Shown in pieces: positions 12,789 through 22,641 of a DNA stretch of 64,000 nt (positions are counted from its first letter, which is position 1; each line of letters starts with the position of its first letter). A program made the translations under genes and the position numbers. The stretch is from Penicillium oxalicum (Eukaryota > Ascomycota > Eurotiomycetes > Eurotiales > Aspergillaceae), in the NCBI RefSeq assembly GCF_001723175.1, contig NC_064652.1, forward strand, positions 1,116,001 through 1,180,000, given 5' to 3'. The notes beneath the pieces are model-generated. The model did not search any database. It was not told the DNA's origin and saw nothing but the letters and a program-made list of their open reading frames with translations.

Positions 12789-15154
12789 GCTGCCAGTCAC
12801 GTCACCTGAGGTCTGCGGGGTTCTAGCCAGCGAGGGTCACGTGGCTACTCTTCTATCTCTCCTCGACTTGTTTCATCCGAGTTGGGGTTCGACAAAACTG
12901 ACATTCGCACCACTGGCAGCTTCTCTAGGGATACTTCAGCTCACCGTCATCGCACGAAAATGGTCTAGCTAGAATTTACATGTCATGATCTTCAATTTCC
13001 AGGTTCAAAAGATGAAAACAGAAGCCGAAACGCCCGATACGGCTGCCGACCCGCAACGAGGGGATGCAAGAAGTTGATTATCTGGAAACACATCTCCATC
13101 TTTGATTCACGACTCGTGCATCTGCATCGATCTTTCCGTAGGAATTCCGTTCTCGTCAATGATGTTGCCAAGTCTTGGCACATGAACCCGAGTACAAAAT
13201 CCCTCGTAGTGACAGCGACCGTCACGAGGAAGCCTCTCTGAAGGGGTAGCTCCTGGGTTAGATCAGTCGACGTCTATATGTTCCACCAAAATACTCCCGC
13301 TGAGTTGTGTAATCTTATCGATGCTTGCAACCGTCAATGGCCTATTGTACCTTTCCACTCAGCCACAGCACCAAAAGGATATGCTTTGTCCAGAACAGAC
13401 TTACGGAGGGAAACTGATTGGGGGTAGGCTTTTTGTCGACATCCAGATATCTTTGCCCGTATCTTCCGTGATGATGCTAAAGCGCACTCAGCCGACCACT
13501 CTATGCATCGTGTTTTCGTGATTTGGTGGTCTTCCGACTCTCGCCGACTTACGACTTACTCTCGGACTTTCTCATCGAGCTCCTGCCACGCCTCCACCGT
13601 GGTGTATCGGTAAGAGATTTTCTGCCGTCCCCGTAGACCATCAGTTCCTGCGCTTGCTCTCCTTTGAGCAGGGAGGTCATACTCACTTTTCGATCCGACA
13701 TGTCGTGATCCTCAAATTCCCCGTCGGGAGTCGGGCAATGTCAGGAACTTCGAGATGGGTGATAATAATGAGCCACACCTCGGCACTATCGAAGCCCAGT
13801 GAAGCCCAGTGAAGCGGTCAGACAGTGCAACTGGAAGCAATTCGTTGACACGTCCTCGACCGAGTCACGAGTTTGTCACACATGGAGAGGTACTGCCCAT
13901 CCTGGAGGCACGGCCCTGCGTCCAACATCATCCGTGACCTTCTCTCTTGCAGCCCCGCCCTGACAGCGTGGAGTCGGTGGAGTCCACCCAACCAATCGAG
14001 GGTCGACTGGCCCTGTGATGCAGACTGCCGTTGGCTGCAGCTTCCGGGTCCAGTGGAGGAGGGGGTAGAGACCTCTGGTGCTTTAGGTGACTGTGGTGAC
14101 TGTGGTGACGAGGATCATTAGGAGGGCTCGGATGATTGTCCATTGCCCCTCTTCTGCAAGATGCCCCTCTCTCCACTGCCATCGTCCCGCGTGGCCTGGG
14201 ATTCTTTCTCGTCTGGCTGTCCGGTCTCTTCGTGAATGGACCAGGAGCCGCTGCTGGGAATGGCGTCAGCCACAGGGCGAACCAAGCGGGCCAACCGTCG
14301 ACGATCATCCTTTTTTAAAAATCCCCTTACTTGTTGCCCCCCCCCCCCCCCCCGCTTCGCAGACAGAGGGCCAGTTGCACACGGTGGTGGATGTGCGTGT
14401 CATCGGGTCATGGCCAGTGCGCCACCAATACATCATGAGTTGACTCTCCCAACATGGTGTAAAGGAACCATTCGGGCCAATTCAGTCTGATTCAGCGGAA
14501 AAGATTTCCTGTGAGGAGACTTTTTGCTTGGTTTCTCGAGGGGGGGATTTATATGTCGTGCAGGTGGATGCATTCCATTCGCGTGGTGACTACCACCACG
14601 CAAATTCTTGTGAACGTGGTACGGTACCTGAGCGCGGAACGGAGGAATGAAGGACCTCAGATCATGGAAAATCTCCGTCCTGGTTATGATTGAGCGATCC
14701 AATCGAGCCATTTCTTCGAGCAATAGTTCTCACTACCTCACGAGGCAGAGAGTATTGAGTCCGTCCAACTTGAGCCGAGCCCTCCTTTCCTCCCCAAATC
14801 TTTTCATCTCCAATTCGCGCAAACCTGGTTTTTGACCCGAAGCCCTGATTTTAAATGGGCCGCGAGGGGAACAGAAAACTGGAGTCGGAGGCGTAGATCC
14901 AATCACACCAGATCAGGCGGAAGTCTTGGTCGGGATTTTTCATTGGGAAAGCTTGACACGAATGGATCGCGAGGGTGTCGTGGAAGAGCTCCGGCTCCCC
15001 TCATCGATTCGCGGATGCACTGAGCCTGGAAATCAAATCATCGCCAGCCGCGCAACCTTCTCGACTCGGCGCTCTCCACTCCTCCCATCCATCGAGAGGA
15101 GTCGAGAGATCCATCGGGAAGTTTGGTGGATGGTTCAGTAGTGACTGGTGTAGA

Positions 15155-15177
15155 CCCCCCCCCCCCCCCCCCCCCCC
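15155..15177. repeat. Run of 23 C
   Basis: An uninterrupted C homopolymer about 690 nt before the start of the sulfotransferase-like gene and 40 nt before a TATAAA. A 17-C run lies at 14337-14353. Such runs are prone to length change and sequencing error. Confidence 0.9.
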
Positions 15178-15217
15178 ACGCTCCCCGTCGAAACTTGGAT
15201 CATGTCGTTTCGACGCG

Positions 15218-15223
15218 TATAAA
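15218..15223 (+). promoter_or_regulatory. TATAAA, possible core promoter
   Basis: TATAAAGG stands 640 nt before the ATG at 15863 and is followed by a CT-rich stretch typical of fungal leaders. It is the best TATA match upstream of this gene, but a 5' leader of about 600 nt would be long. Its use is therefore uncertain. Confidence 0.3.
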
Positions 15224-15862
15224 GGAAATCGCCCTTCGCGGTACACCAGTTCGCTCGGAGTTTTTCTCTTCTTCTCTTTCTCTCTCTTCTACCCGTGCCT
15301 GCTGCTTGGAACTTATTTCACGTCCGTTCCTGTCATAATCGAGTGCACCAGTAGGACAAATAAATTGATTTTGAACCTTGGCCATTCGGACTTCTCGACT
15401 GCTCGTCAAGACGTCCCAAATTCCGCTCGGCGAGCTTGCGAGCAATCTACGCTCTCATCTCGATATTCTGCGCCACCCGCGCGAGGCATTATTTTTTTTT
15501 TTTTTTCATTTTGTTCGGCATCAGCGGTACGAACCAGACGAAGCACCGACCACGTTGCGTCGTCATCTGAACCGATACGGTTGTTCGCTGCGAACTAGTA
15601 AAGCAACTAGACAGCCACGACACCTCCACCACCTTCTGCTCCTCCTCCGCCACTAACACACTGACTGCATCGCCGAGACTCTTAAATAATCCCACCTTCT
15701 GGCGAACGCTGTCTTTAAAAACAACTGGACGGCACCAACCTGTTCTCGCTTTCTGCAGGTTCTTTACAATTCTGACCCGACCTGACCCGACTGACCCCGG
15801 TCTCACATTGCATTCTTATCTCGCAAGTGGATTTGCCGAGCCATCAATCTATATCTGCAAGG

Positions 15863-17708
15863 ATGTCGACCAAGCCCATCTTTGTCGCAACGCACCCGCG
15901 TGCTTGCTCAACTGCATTCGAACGAGTACGTGCTCTTCCCCCAAATTTCTTGTCCGTGGTCAAGCTAGGAATCTGGAGTATCCCCGGGCAGACATGCATC
16001 ATCACTCCGATGGCCACAGCTCCGACTAACCATGTTCCTCTTCAGGTTTTCATGACCCAACGCGATACCATTCAGTGCGTCCATGAGCCGTTCGGCGATG
16101 CTTTCTACTTTGGACCCGAACGTCTCGCCGATCGATTCGAAGACGACGAACAGGCTCGTATCGATAGCGGTTTCAGCGAGTCCACATATGCCACCATTTT
16201 GGAGAGACTGGAAAAGGAACAAGCCGAGGTCCGACCCTTCTTCCCACGAGATCTACCTTGATTTCATCATACCTTCTCGCGTTCTCCTCCTCAATCTCTG
16301 CCTCTCTCTCTCTCTCTCTTTCTCGCTTTCTTCTCTTCTCATCCCCTCCCCCATTCGTGGCTTCCCCCAGCATCCTTCTACACACAGTGTAAGAAGATGC
16401 TTTGGTTCTCCTCTTTCTGCATTCAGCCGTCGAGGAGATAGCCGCTGAATTTCCTCCCGTTTTTGATCCCCGTCCTTTCACTTTTTTTTGACGATTTGCG
16501 CACTCCCGCGGGACGAAAGACCGTCAACACTCATCCAGTCGCCGGACGAGGGGCCATCCATGACCTTCACCTGTCATGTGCAACTTCACACCGCGCCTCT
16601 GATCGAGCAAGAAACTTACCGTGCATGTAGGGCAAGAGGGTCTTCATCAAGGACATCGACCACTATCTTCTCCCTCCCGCTGGACGACCGGCCAGCATTG
16701 CCCCCTCGCTCCATCGCGTGAAGCGCGGGGTTGGCACTTTGGCCAACGGCGCGGACCACGAGCCGGTCGAGGGGGTGAATGGTTCCACCAATGGTTATAC
16801 CAACGGTCATACCAATGGTCACACCAATGGTCACACCAACGGCCACGCTAATGGTCATACCAATGGAACGTCAAACGGTGCATCAGGACGGCCATACCCC
16901 TACGATACTCCGGCTGAGCCGGGAAACCCTACGGTGATACCGCGCGAGATTCAGGAACGCTTCCACTTTGCGTTCCTCATCCGTGATCCGCACTACAGCG
17001 TGCCCTCGTATTATCGCTGCACCATTCCGCCTCTGGATGACGTCACGGGATTCTACAACTACGACCCCTCCGAGGCCGGGTACAGCGAGCTCCGACGACA
17101 CTTTGACTACCTCGTTCGCGAGGGGCTTGTCGGACCTCGCGTGGCGACACGACCGGATGTCAAGGTCGAGCATTGCGGCGCCAAGGAGACCGTTCATGAG
17201 ATCTGCCTGATCGATGCGGATGATATGCTGGATGCTCCGGCGCCGACCATCGAGGCTTTCTGCACCAGCGTGGGTATCCCGTATGATCCGTCGCTGTTGA
17301 CCTGGGACTCGCAGGAGGATTATGATTTTGCCTGTCACTGCTTCGAGAAGTGGCGCGGATTCCACAATGACGCGATTGAGTCCAAGGCCCTGGTTGCGAG
17401 AACTCATGTGAGTGTGATCCAATCCCCATTGACCCTCCTCCTCCACGATCTTTTTCTTCCGAGAGGGGGATCGACACGACAATTCTCTCTTTTCCATTTA
17501 TCAGACGCAGTGGGCTGGATAAGTGTGAGCCAACTTGCTAATTCGATCTTCTTTCCTTGCTTAGAAAAAAGCCCGCAAGACCGAAGAAGAGTTCGACGCC
17601 GAATGGGTCAAGAAGTATGGTCCCGAGGCCGCGGCACTGATTCGCAAGGCTGTCGACGAGAACATGGAGGATTACCTTTACCTGAAGCAATTTGCAGTGA
17701 AGGTCTGA
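15863..17708 (+). CDS. Sulfotransferase-like P-loop protein
   Basis: Proposed exons 15863-15925, 16046-16228, 16631-17407 and 17565-17708 give 388 residues in frame. The N-terminal THPRACSTAFER (residues 10-21) matches the phosphate-binding loop of fungal sulfotransferase-family proteins (Sulfotransfer_5 type, often annotated as P-loop NTP hydrolase). Later family-like parts are KRVFIKDIDHYLLPP, the FAFLIRDPHYSVPSYYRC segment, VHEICLIDADDML and a C-terminal EWVKKYGPEA helix. Substrate and true activity of this subfamily are unknown; a cytosolic enzyme is likely, since there is no signal peptide or membrane span. Residues encoded at 16775-16870 are a low-complexity Thr-Asn-Gly-His repeat inserted between conserved blocks. 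The second intron (402 nt) needs a weak donor (GTCCGA), so the end of exon 2 is the least certain point. It converges with atg27. Confidence 0.8.
16775..16870 (+). repeat. Coding 12-nt minisatellite (Thr-Asn-Gly-His)
   Basis: About eight imperfect 12-nt units of the type ACCAATGGTCAT run in frame through exon 3 of the sulfotransferase-like gene. They encode alternating TNG plus S, Y or H. Third-position differences between units (AAT/AAC, GGT/GGC, CAT/CAC) show they are not a very recent expansion. Confidence 0.9.
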
Positions 17709-18334
17709 TAAGCCTCGAGGACGCACCGTCTACCTTCCATCCATCCTCCATGTTTCGATCAGTGTCATCGAAAATGGGGAAAGTGTGAACCGGCGGAAGA
17801 CGATGTCCAAGTCCAACATGCTCCAAGTCCTTGAAACTGATGTCTTGGTTTCCTTCTCTCTCTATTTTTTATTCTGTCTCTACCCCGAGACCTTGATGAT
17901 AACGACTATTCTTGCTGGATTATCCACGCTTCTCTCTCTATCATATCGAATATGACATTTTTTCCCCTTTCCTGGCTTATATCAGGTAATCTTCTTGATC
18001 AAAGTATCCCGTTCAATCAGACGAATTGACCGGAAATAATCTCCCCCGCCTATAAAGGGGAGGCACATCTCCCTGAGGATAGATCCTGGCAACAATCAAG
18101 AACCCAGGAGTTGAGGCCGGGTGTGGTTATGTGAGTTCGGGAAGAAAAGATGAACACGATGATCAAAGTACCACTCTACGCCACAAAAGAAAAAGAAAAT
18201 ATGAAACAGGTCCAATCTAGTGGATCAACCAGCTTCAAATGCAGAAATTTGTTCAACCGCTCGGATTTTGCTTCGTCTCTAATTTCGTCCGGGCACTTGG
18301 TGCTCTCGCGCAACTCCGAGATATGGGAGGGATT
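17709..18334. other. Convergent 3' region
   Basis: About 0.6 kb between the stop codons of the sulfotransferase-like gene and atg27, T-rich and probably 3' untranslated sequence of both. A TATAAAGGGG at 18051 has no gene behind it. Nothing else was seen. Confidence 0.5.
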
Positions 18335-19571
18335 TTATACAGCACTGTAGCCGCCTCGGGATCCGGCTCCTTGTAAAGTGTTAATGACGCTCCGAACCCA
18401 GTCCTTCAGGAGATAGGGGATCTCGCGGATTGTATCACCGTGCGGGAGGAGGTCCCAGCCACGAGCGCCGTAGCGATTATAGTTGAGCCATGAACCGAAG
18501 ATCAGGTAAGCTGCCACACAGAGGAAAACACTTGTGGTGGGAGATAGATGCATTAGTATATGAAGGAAGAGTGGAAAGGGCCCCAGTCGGGCAAATCGGG
18601 GCTGTAAACACGTGAGACTCACATGATAATGAACCAGGTAAAGAATCCCCAGGAGTTGGAATTGTTCTGTTTCCCTCGCTGGTACTCGTCGCAGGCGTAG
18701 CGCGTGCGCCATTGCAACCTCAGAATATACTCTTCATTGTCATCCTTGTCACCCTTTTCAAGCGCAAAGCTCGTGAACTGCAGACTGCGCTCGCGGGACT
18801 GCTCTTTGCCATCGCGTCGGCGGTTCTTGCCGTCCGCACCTCCCTCCGCATCCGAACCGTCTTCCGCCGTAGTCAAGCCTTCCAGGCCAGAACGGTCCGG
18901 GTCACATTGGAAATCGATCACGGCACCGGCGGCCTTTTTCTTTCCCTCGTCATCGTCGCCGGGGTACTCGCCTCCGGCGAGCTTCATCCGAATTCCTTCC
19001 AACTTCGAATCGATCGTTGCCAGTCGCGTGTAGTTGGGATCGAGCGAGCCCCCGTCCGGGTTTTCGAGGCTGACAATCGGAAATGCGAAGCGCTTGCTAC
19101 CGTTGCCGTCGGTGGGATGTCGATTCACAAAGCCACAGACTGCACGACGGAGGAGAAAGAGGGGGATGAACTCGTCAGCTAGGGTTCTGAAGGGGAGGGG
19201 TGGTCTTTGCTTTCTCTCGTAGCTCGAATTTGTTCTCTTGTTGATCGTCGACAAACGGATCTTTCAAAGGGTTTGGGAGGAGTGGAACGGCCCGGACAGG
19301 AGGACGTACTGCGCTTACTGAGCCCACACTTTCCATCTTCTCCGCGGTCGGCAGCTTTACTCCCGAGGGTGCTACAAATGTTGAGCACGTAGGTTGTGTT
19401 TGTGACAGCCGCTTCGGTCTCGTTGACATGGTAGATTTCGTGGACCCCACGGAGCGGGCTCAAGTCGTAGTTATAGTTGTCCACCTCGATGTGAGCACAA
19501 TCAAAGTTCGAAGCGGCCCCTAGCCCGGACAGCGTTGTGGAGAGAAGAAGTGAAATGCTTTTGAGATGCAT
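18335..19571 (-). CDS. atg27: Autophagy protein Atg27
   Basis: Three exons, 19571-19319, 19139-18623 and 18530-18335, give 321 residues. Atg27 is a type I membrane protein that cycles between Golgi, endosomes and vacuole and supports Atg9 movement during autophagosome formation. Seen here: a signal peptide (about 1-20, LLLSTTLSGLGAA), a Cys-containing lumenal domain with FDCAHIEVDNYNYDLSPL and, after the first intron, CGFVNRHP and IVSLENPDGG. An acidic/basic linker, one membrane span (WFIIVFLCVAAYLIFGSWL), NYNRYGARGWDLLPHGD and a C-terminal YSAV follow. YSAV is the Tyr-based sorting signal known from yeast Atg27. The junction of exons 1 and 2 (donor GTAAGC, acceptor GCAG) is the least certain part, because the conserved lumenal Cys region crosses it; a further small exon is possible. 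Head to head with prefoldin 4, about 1.4 kb apart. Confidence 0.88.
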
Positions 19572-20930
19572 GGCGAAGGAGATGGAGAGCTCCTGGAGGT
19601 AGGGGGTCGAACTGCGACGCCTTATCTCTCTGCGATCAAACTTGGGTGGAATGAGAATTAGCAGTGAATCAAAGTTTTTTTTAAAAATAAGAAAATCCCC
19701 AAAAAAAAGGCTGTCGATGACCCCAAAGCTGTAGCAGAGAAGTAAGAATCCGTGAGGGAGGTGGCGGGAGAGTTGTTTGGTAGAAAGCACAAGGAGGTGT
19801 GTCTGGGCGCAAGTTGATCGAGTGTCTGAAGATGAAGGACGGGCTGAGGGACGATCTCCGCCTGCGGAGGTAATTTTGTTTCTCCGACGGCTCTCGTCCA
19901 GGCCAGCGTCACAGGACACACCGACCGGTGCGTCAACTTATTCTACTTCCACCATGAGAGTTTCCACTCACACCCTGACTGTTCTTCTCAACAATGGGCA
20001 AAGAGAAAGATATTGAAGGCTCAATTGGCGAAGGAAGATGGCCAAAGTCGCCTCATCAGAAGCCAGAGTTTCGCACGCCAAGGATATATTAGTCTTCTAT
20101 GTCGAGGTGAGGAACCCCCATGCTGCACTACGGATGATGGATGATGTCACCGGAGGATCGCTGTACTTGGTACTACTAACCTAATACTACTACGAGATCA
20201 GGACTATTTCAGTAATGCCGACTGCTAAGTCCTTCCCTCTACCCGGTAGTTACATGAGAGGGGACATGTCCACGCATAGCAGTCACATGTTGTGCCTTAG
20301 CATCGATATCCTTATCTGATCGTCTAGCTATCCACATGAGTCGGAACAACAGATTCTTCAGGTACACATGATTGTAGTCGGACAGCTTCACTCTGATCTA
20401 AATCAATCTCAACCAACAGGCGTTACTGCTGTCGGGAATCCGCCAATATGCTCCAAAACTCACGGACTTAGTCTGTATGTGAATGACAGAAGAAAGTCAA
20501 GATAGATTCTCGGTTGAAACAAATGCCAAGCAGTACACACCAGGAGTAGGTGACTCAATAAATCACCACCTCTTCAAACCTTAGTTCCTCCACAGACAAG
20601 TAGATGAGACTTACCTACTACAATCTACCACTTGATCAATTCAACATCTAGTAGCAGTGAATGTCAACCGCCACATAAAGCATAGTATACTATATTCAGT
20701 ATAGTATGCCGGACTTGATGGTTGAAACCCAGCCGTGGAACCTACAGGTACACACTCCTCCCCTCCACGACGCACGGACCACCGTCGCCTGCGGCGTGAG
20801 AAGTCGGCACCCGATTATTCAGACGGGGAAACAGGAGTCGACCGTGTCGGGACCGAATCCGACCGATAAAACCTCACAGGTCTTGTTGGTGTTTTATTGA
20901 CCCTCTCCCACCACCGAGACAGAGACGACC
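19572..20930. other. Divergent intergenic region, atg27 / prefoldin 4
   Basis: About 1.36 kb between the start codons of two divergent genes. It must hold both promoters. The middle (20.1-20.7 kb) is AT-rich with many short GTAGGTA/TACTAC-like words and no open frame of note. I could not assign specific sites. Confidence 0.5.
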
Positions 20931-21072
20931 ATGATTCAACCACGTATGGTAAGTGTGTTGTGCCAGATTGGACCTTTTTTTGACCTTGGAGGGGAAAGGA
21001 CCCTCCCCATCCGACAGGCTCTGCAATCTTCTGTGAAGAAAAAGAAAAGAAACCAGTAATCAGTGTGAAGAG

Positions 21073-21103
<31 letters not shown>

Positions 21104-21955
21104 AGAGAGAGACAAAAACAAGAGGATTGCCAAAGGCATTGACGATGACGATAATTCCACGTTTCTTTTCTTTTGATTCTTCAGAAATTGCTTAGCTTGT
21201 CTCCTGCCCCCTTCGCCTTGAACCCATGAACCTTCGTAGCCTCTTCACTCCTCTCCTCCTTCCTACTCCCTTTTCTGGCTCTTGACTATCGATCTCGAGG
21301 AGGGGGAAAAAGAAAGAAAGCACGGCAGAAGCTCATCCATTGACTCAAAACAGCTCTCCCGGGCAGATGAGGCCACCGCCACCGGCGAAGAGAATGAAGT
21401 CCGACGTGAAGATCAGGAGAAAATCAACCGGTTCAGTCGGTTACATCAACGGGAGACCGTTCTGGAGGACCAGTTGAAAGCAAAGCTGGTACGTGAATTC
21501 ATCACAGTTGGAGCGCAAGCCAGTCATCATCACTACCACTACTACCACCTTTAGCCTCCTCATCCACGCCTCAGTACGATTCTAACCCATCCTACAGAAA
21601 GACAAAGAAGACCTCGAAGAGGTATCCACCGAATTGGAACTTGCCGACGAAGATGATCTGGTCCCGTAAGTCAAGAGGATGTCCTCAGCCCCCATTTTTG
21701 AAAGCAGGGAAAAGCCAAAGGGAGGGGGAGATAAATCTTCTCTTATTCACATCTTGAATCAGGTACAAAATCGGCGACGCCTTCTTCCAGCTGCCCCTTA
21801 CGGATGCCCAGTCGATGCTCGAGACTGCCACTGCGCAAATCGATGCCGATGTGTCCAAGCTCGAGGATTCACTGAGTGAATTGAGAGACGAGTTGCAACA
21901 ACTCAAGGTCTCTCTGTATGCGCGATTTGGCAGGAGCATCAACCTGGAGACTTGA
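20931..21955 (+). CDS. GIM3: Prefoldin subunit 4
   Basis: Four exons: 20931-20948, 21354-21488, 21598-21665 and 21763-21955, giving 137 residues, a normal beta-type prefoldin length. Prefoldin is a cytosolic hexamer that hands unfolded actin and tubulin to the CCT chaperonin. Visible features are an N-terminal coiled coil starting VRREDQEKINRFSRLHQRE, the central LADEDDLVPYKIGDAFFQLP beta-hairpin segment, and a C-terminal coiled coil ending in LYARFGRSINLET; all are strongly family-like. The first coding exon holds only six codons (MIQPRM), joined across a 405-nt intron to LSRADEATATG. I chose it because it supplies an ATG with a clean GTAAGT donor in phase and an N terminus like that of other fungal Pfd4 proteins. 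Intron 1 contains a GA microsatellite. Confidence 0.93.
21070..21112. repeat. (GA)n microsatellite in prefoldin 4 intron 1
   Basis: A purine tract dominated by GAGA with two GGGA interruptions, inside the 405-nt first intron. It lies far from both splice sites and probably has no effect on splicing. Confidence 0.9.
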
Positions 21956-22641
21956 GAGGCGGGAGCTCTGTGTCCCCGTGCAGGAAGGGAAGAATAGCAA
22001 AAGTGTTGAGTCGTTCAGTCGTTCAGTTGATCTTTTGTATGTATTGGAGTCAATCAGAGTGAAAATGCAAGAGATCATGGTGATGATTCACAATGAGACT
22101 TTGTTCCACTTGGGATATCTTGGACCTGCCAGCATATTTATACAACCTATCTCTCGGCAGAACCAGCTGTAGAGAAATTGGAATTCGCTAACCTGATACC
22201 GAGTCCACTGGAACTTGCGCCATGCATGACTCGTCTAGAGGCCTTAGAAGGCCTTTTGACAAATTTGCTTTTTCTGTCCTCTTGTTGTTAGTGTTGGTGT
22301 TTTTTTCCCCCCTCAAATATAATACCAGCCCAACCAGTGGAGTGCAATTCAACCGAGGGACCGTAGTACTGAAGAGGATGTATTACACTACGTGGTACTC
22401 AGGCACAGCTGCAGACCGACAACTGTATCCAGGAACTAACCGACCCAGCTGAAAGACGAAAGACCTCAATCTATTGTAAATTGGCCAAGAGGTAAGTCTT
22501 TCTCCAAAGGTCGTGCATAACAAACGGAGCCGAGTCATCGGCATTCCACATTCACTAGAGAACCCCGTTCTGCATGGATCAACATCAAGGGTATATCGAA
22601 AAATATTGAAAAAAAAGACATTAGGGCAGTGAAACATCGGT
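21956..22641. other. Convergent 3' region, prefoldin 4 / Hsp70-like
   Basis: About 0.7 kb between two convergent stop codons. It is AT-rich, with no convincing coding sequence. Probably 3' untranslated sequence of both genes. Confidence 0.5.

Larger units (their letters stand above)
12527..15862. other. Intergenic region between divergent hsp104 and the sulfotransferase-like gene
   Basis: About 3.3 kb with no recognisable coding sequence. The left ~300 bp is the hsp104 promoter. The right part holds two long C runs (14337-14353 and 15155-15177), a TATAAA at 15218-15223, and a CT-rich leader up to the start at 15863. Short frames near 13.9-14.4 kb lack family character. Confidence 0.5.

Noticed and set aside
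13928..14443. Overlapping frames of 118-126 codons at 13.9-14.4 kb
   Set aside because: Gly/Pro/Arg/His-rich without motifs and interrupted by a C17 run.
18051..18060. TATAAAGGGG as a core promoter
   Set aside because: No plus-strand gene follows; it lies between two convergent 3' ends.
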